5,614 nucleotides of DNA, taken from contig PLSY01000152.1 in assembly GCA_003164275.1 (NCBI GenBank), positions 36,075 through 41,688 of the forward strand, written 5' to 3'. Under the pieces are notes generated by a model that was not told the DNA's origin, searched no databases, and saw only the letters and a list, made by a program, of their open reading frames with translations. Numbering within the stretch: position 1 is the first letter of the stretch; each line of letters starts with the position of its first letter. Origin of the DNA: Acidimicrobiaceae bacterium. Lineage in GTDB: Bacteria > Actinomycetota > Acidimicrobiia > Acidimicrobiales > RAAP-2. The position numbers and the translations under genes are program-made. Below are positions 5,230 through 5,614 of this stretch, piece by piece.

Positions 5230-5614
5230 CTAGCCCGTCGGTCCAGGGTCTCCTGGCCTGTACCACTCGAATGGCACGGGGTCGAGACCGAGGAAGGAAC
5301 GCACGCGGGTGGTGTCAGCCCGGAGGGATCGCCTGTTCGACGTCGACAGCTCCTCTAAGAGCTGGAGCCTGAGCGCGTCGCCTCCCATCGTCCAGGTGCC
5401 GACCACCCGGCCACCGACAAGGGCAGTGGCCTTGAAGATCCCGTTGTCCGTGACCACGCCACGATGGGTGCCGACCAGGGGCCGACGGTCGACCCAACCG
5501 TGGAGCACCGGGTCGAAGGGGCCGAGCAGTCTCGGCTTGGGCAGCATGTCCGGGGTCTCCCGGTCAACCAGGTCGTAGAGGCCCGAGGGAAGCGCCACCA
5601 CCTGAGCTGAAGCC
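5230..5614 (-). CDS. C-terminal part of a winged-helix DNA-binding domain protein (HTH_42/YcaQ-like), partial
   Basis: The last 127 residues are visible; the frame stays open to the right edge (ASAQ precedes the GTG at 5601), so that GTG is not taken as the start. RLLGPFDPVLHGWVDRR, then HRGVVTDNGIFKATALVGGRVVGTW, is the typical C-terminal pattern of the HTH_42 family (PF06224). That family includes the E. coli interstrand-crosslink glycosylase YcaQ/AlkZ and many actinobacterial paralogues of unknown role. The N-terminal winged helices, and the part where YcaQ carries its catalytic motif, are outside the window, so a glycosylase role cannot be judged. The tail PFEWYRPGDPGPTG looks disordered. 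The gene is convergent with the thiolase, with 11 nt between stop codons, so the two are probably functionally unrelated. Confidence 0.75.
   Translation of the reverse strand, partial: ASAQVVALPSGLYDLVDRETPDMLPKPRLLGPFDPVLHGWVDRRPLVGTHRGVVTDNGIFKATALVGGRVVGTWTMGGDALRLQLLEELSTSNRRSLRADTTRVRSFLGLDPVPFEWYRPGDPGPTG

Noticed and set aside
5243..5256. CCAGG-GTCT-CCTGG hairpin as the - strand gene's terminator
   Set aside because: It lies inside the coding sequence of that gene, before its stop codon, and the hairpin at 5209-5224 is better placed.
4355..5266. 303-codon open frame on the - strand opposite the thiolase
   Set aside because: It is the antisense shadow of a clear thiolase gene, with no motif of its own.

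Overview
This 5.6 kb window is high-GC, densely coding chromosomal DNA from an actinobacterium-like genome. The secreted protein at 2261-3526 joins GYW...SDGGIFSFGDA-type repeats to an Rpf/transglycosylase-like C-terminus. I associate that architecture with Acidimicrobiia and related uncultured Actinomycetota. This placement rests on recall of family distribution and was not searched. No rRNA, tRNA, CRISPR array, IS element or phage gene is visible.

Layout. (1) The 3' end of an unrecognised + strand gene (3-170). (2) A complete M20-family metallopeptidase (227-1669), probably a cytosolic dipeptidase. A TAGGAT box lies 6 nt before its ATG, so its mRNA may be leaderless. (3) A 591-bp gene-free region (1670-2260) holding a GC-rich hairpin, a cluster of TCAC/GTGA dyads, a TAAAAT -10 candidate and a leader with hairpins near the ribosome binding site. 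(4) A secreted cell-wall protein (2261-3526) with a Pro/Thr-rich n-region, a signal peptide, six ~40-aa repeats and an Rpf-like domain with the CEEGG catalytic motif. (5) A two-gene operon: a DUF35 zinc-ribbon/OB-fold protein (3608-4006) and, 9 nt later, an SCP2-type thiolase (4016-5218) with all four canonical catalytic residues. (6) The C-terminal part of a convergent - strand winged-helix DNA-binding protein of the HTH_42/YcaQ type (5230-5614), running off the window. A 16-nt perfect stem-loop containing the thiolase stop codon separates the two convergent genes.

The genes do not form one pathway. The only firm functional unit is the DUF35-thiolase pair, which should act together on an acyl-CoA substrate in fatty acid, steroid side chain or similar beta-oxidation. 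The most interesting region is the long, dyad-rich leader and the six-repeat Rpf-like protein it precedes. The repeat number and length would suit a six-bladed beta-propeller presenting a peptidoglycan-cleaving domain. I found no convincing new multi-gene system.
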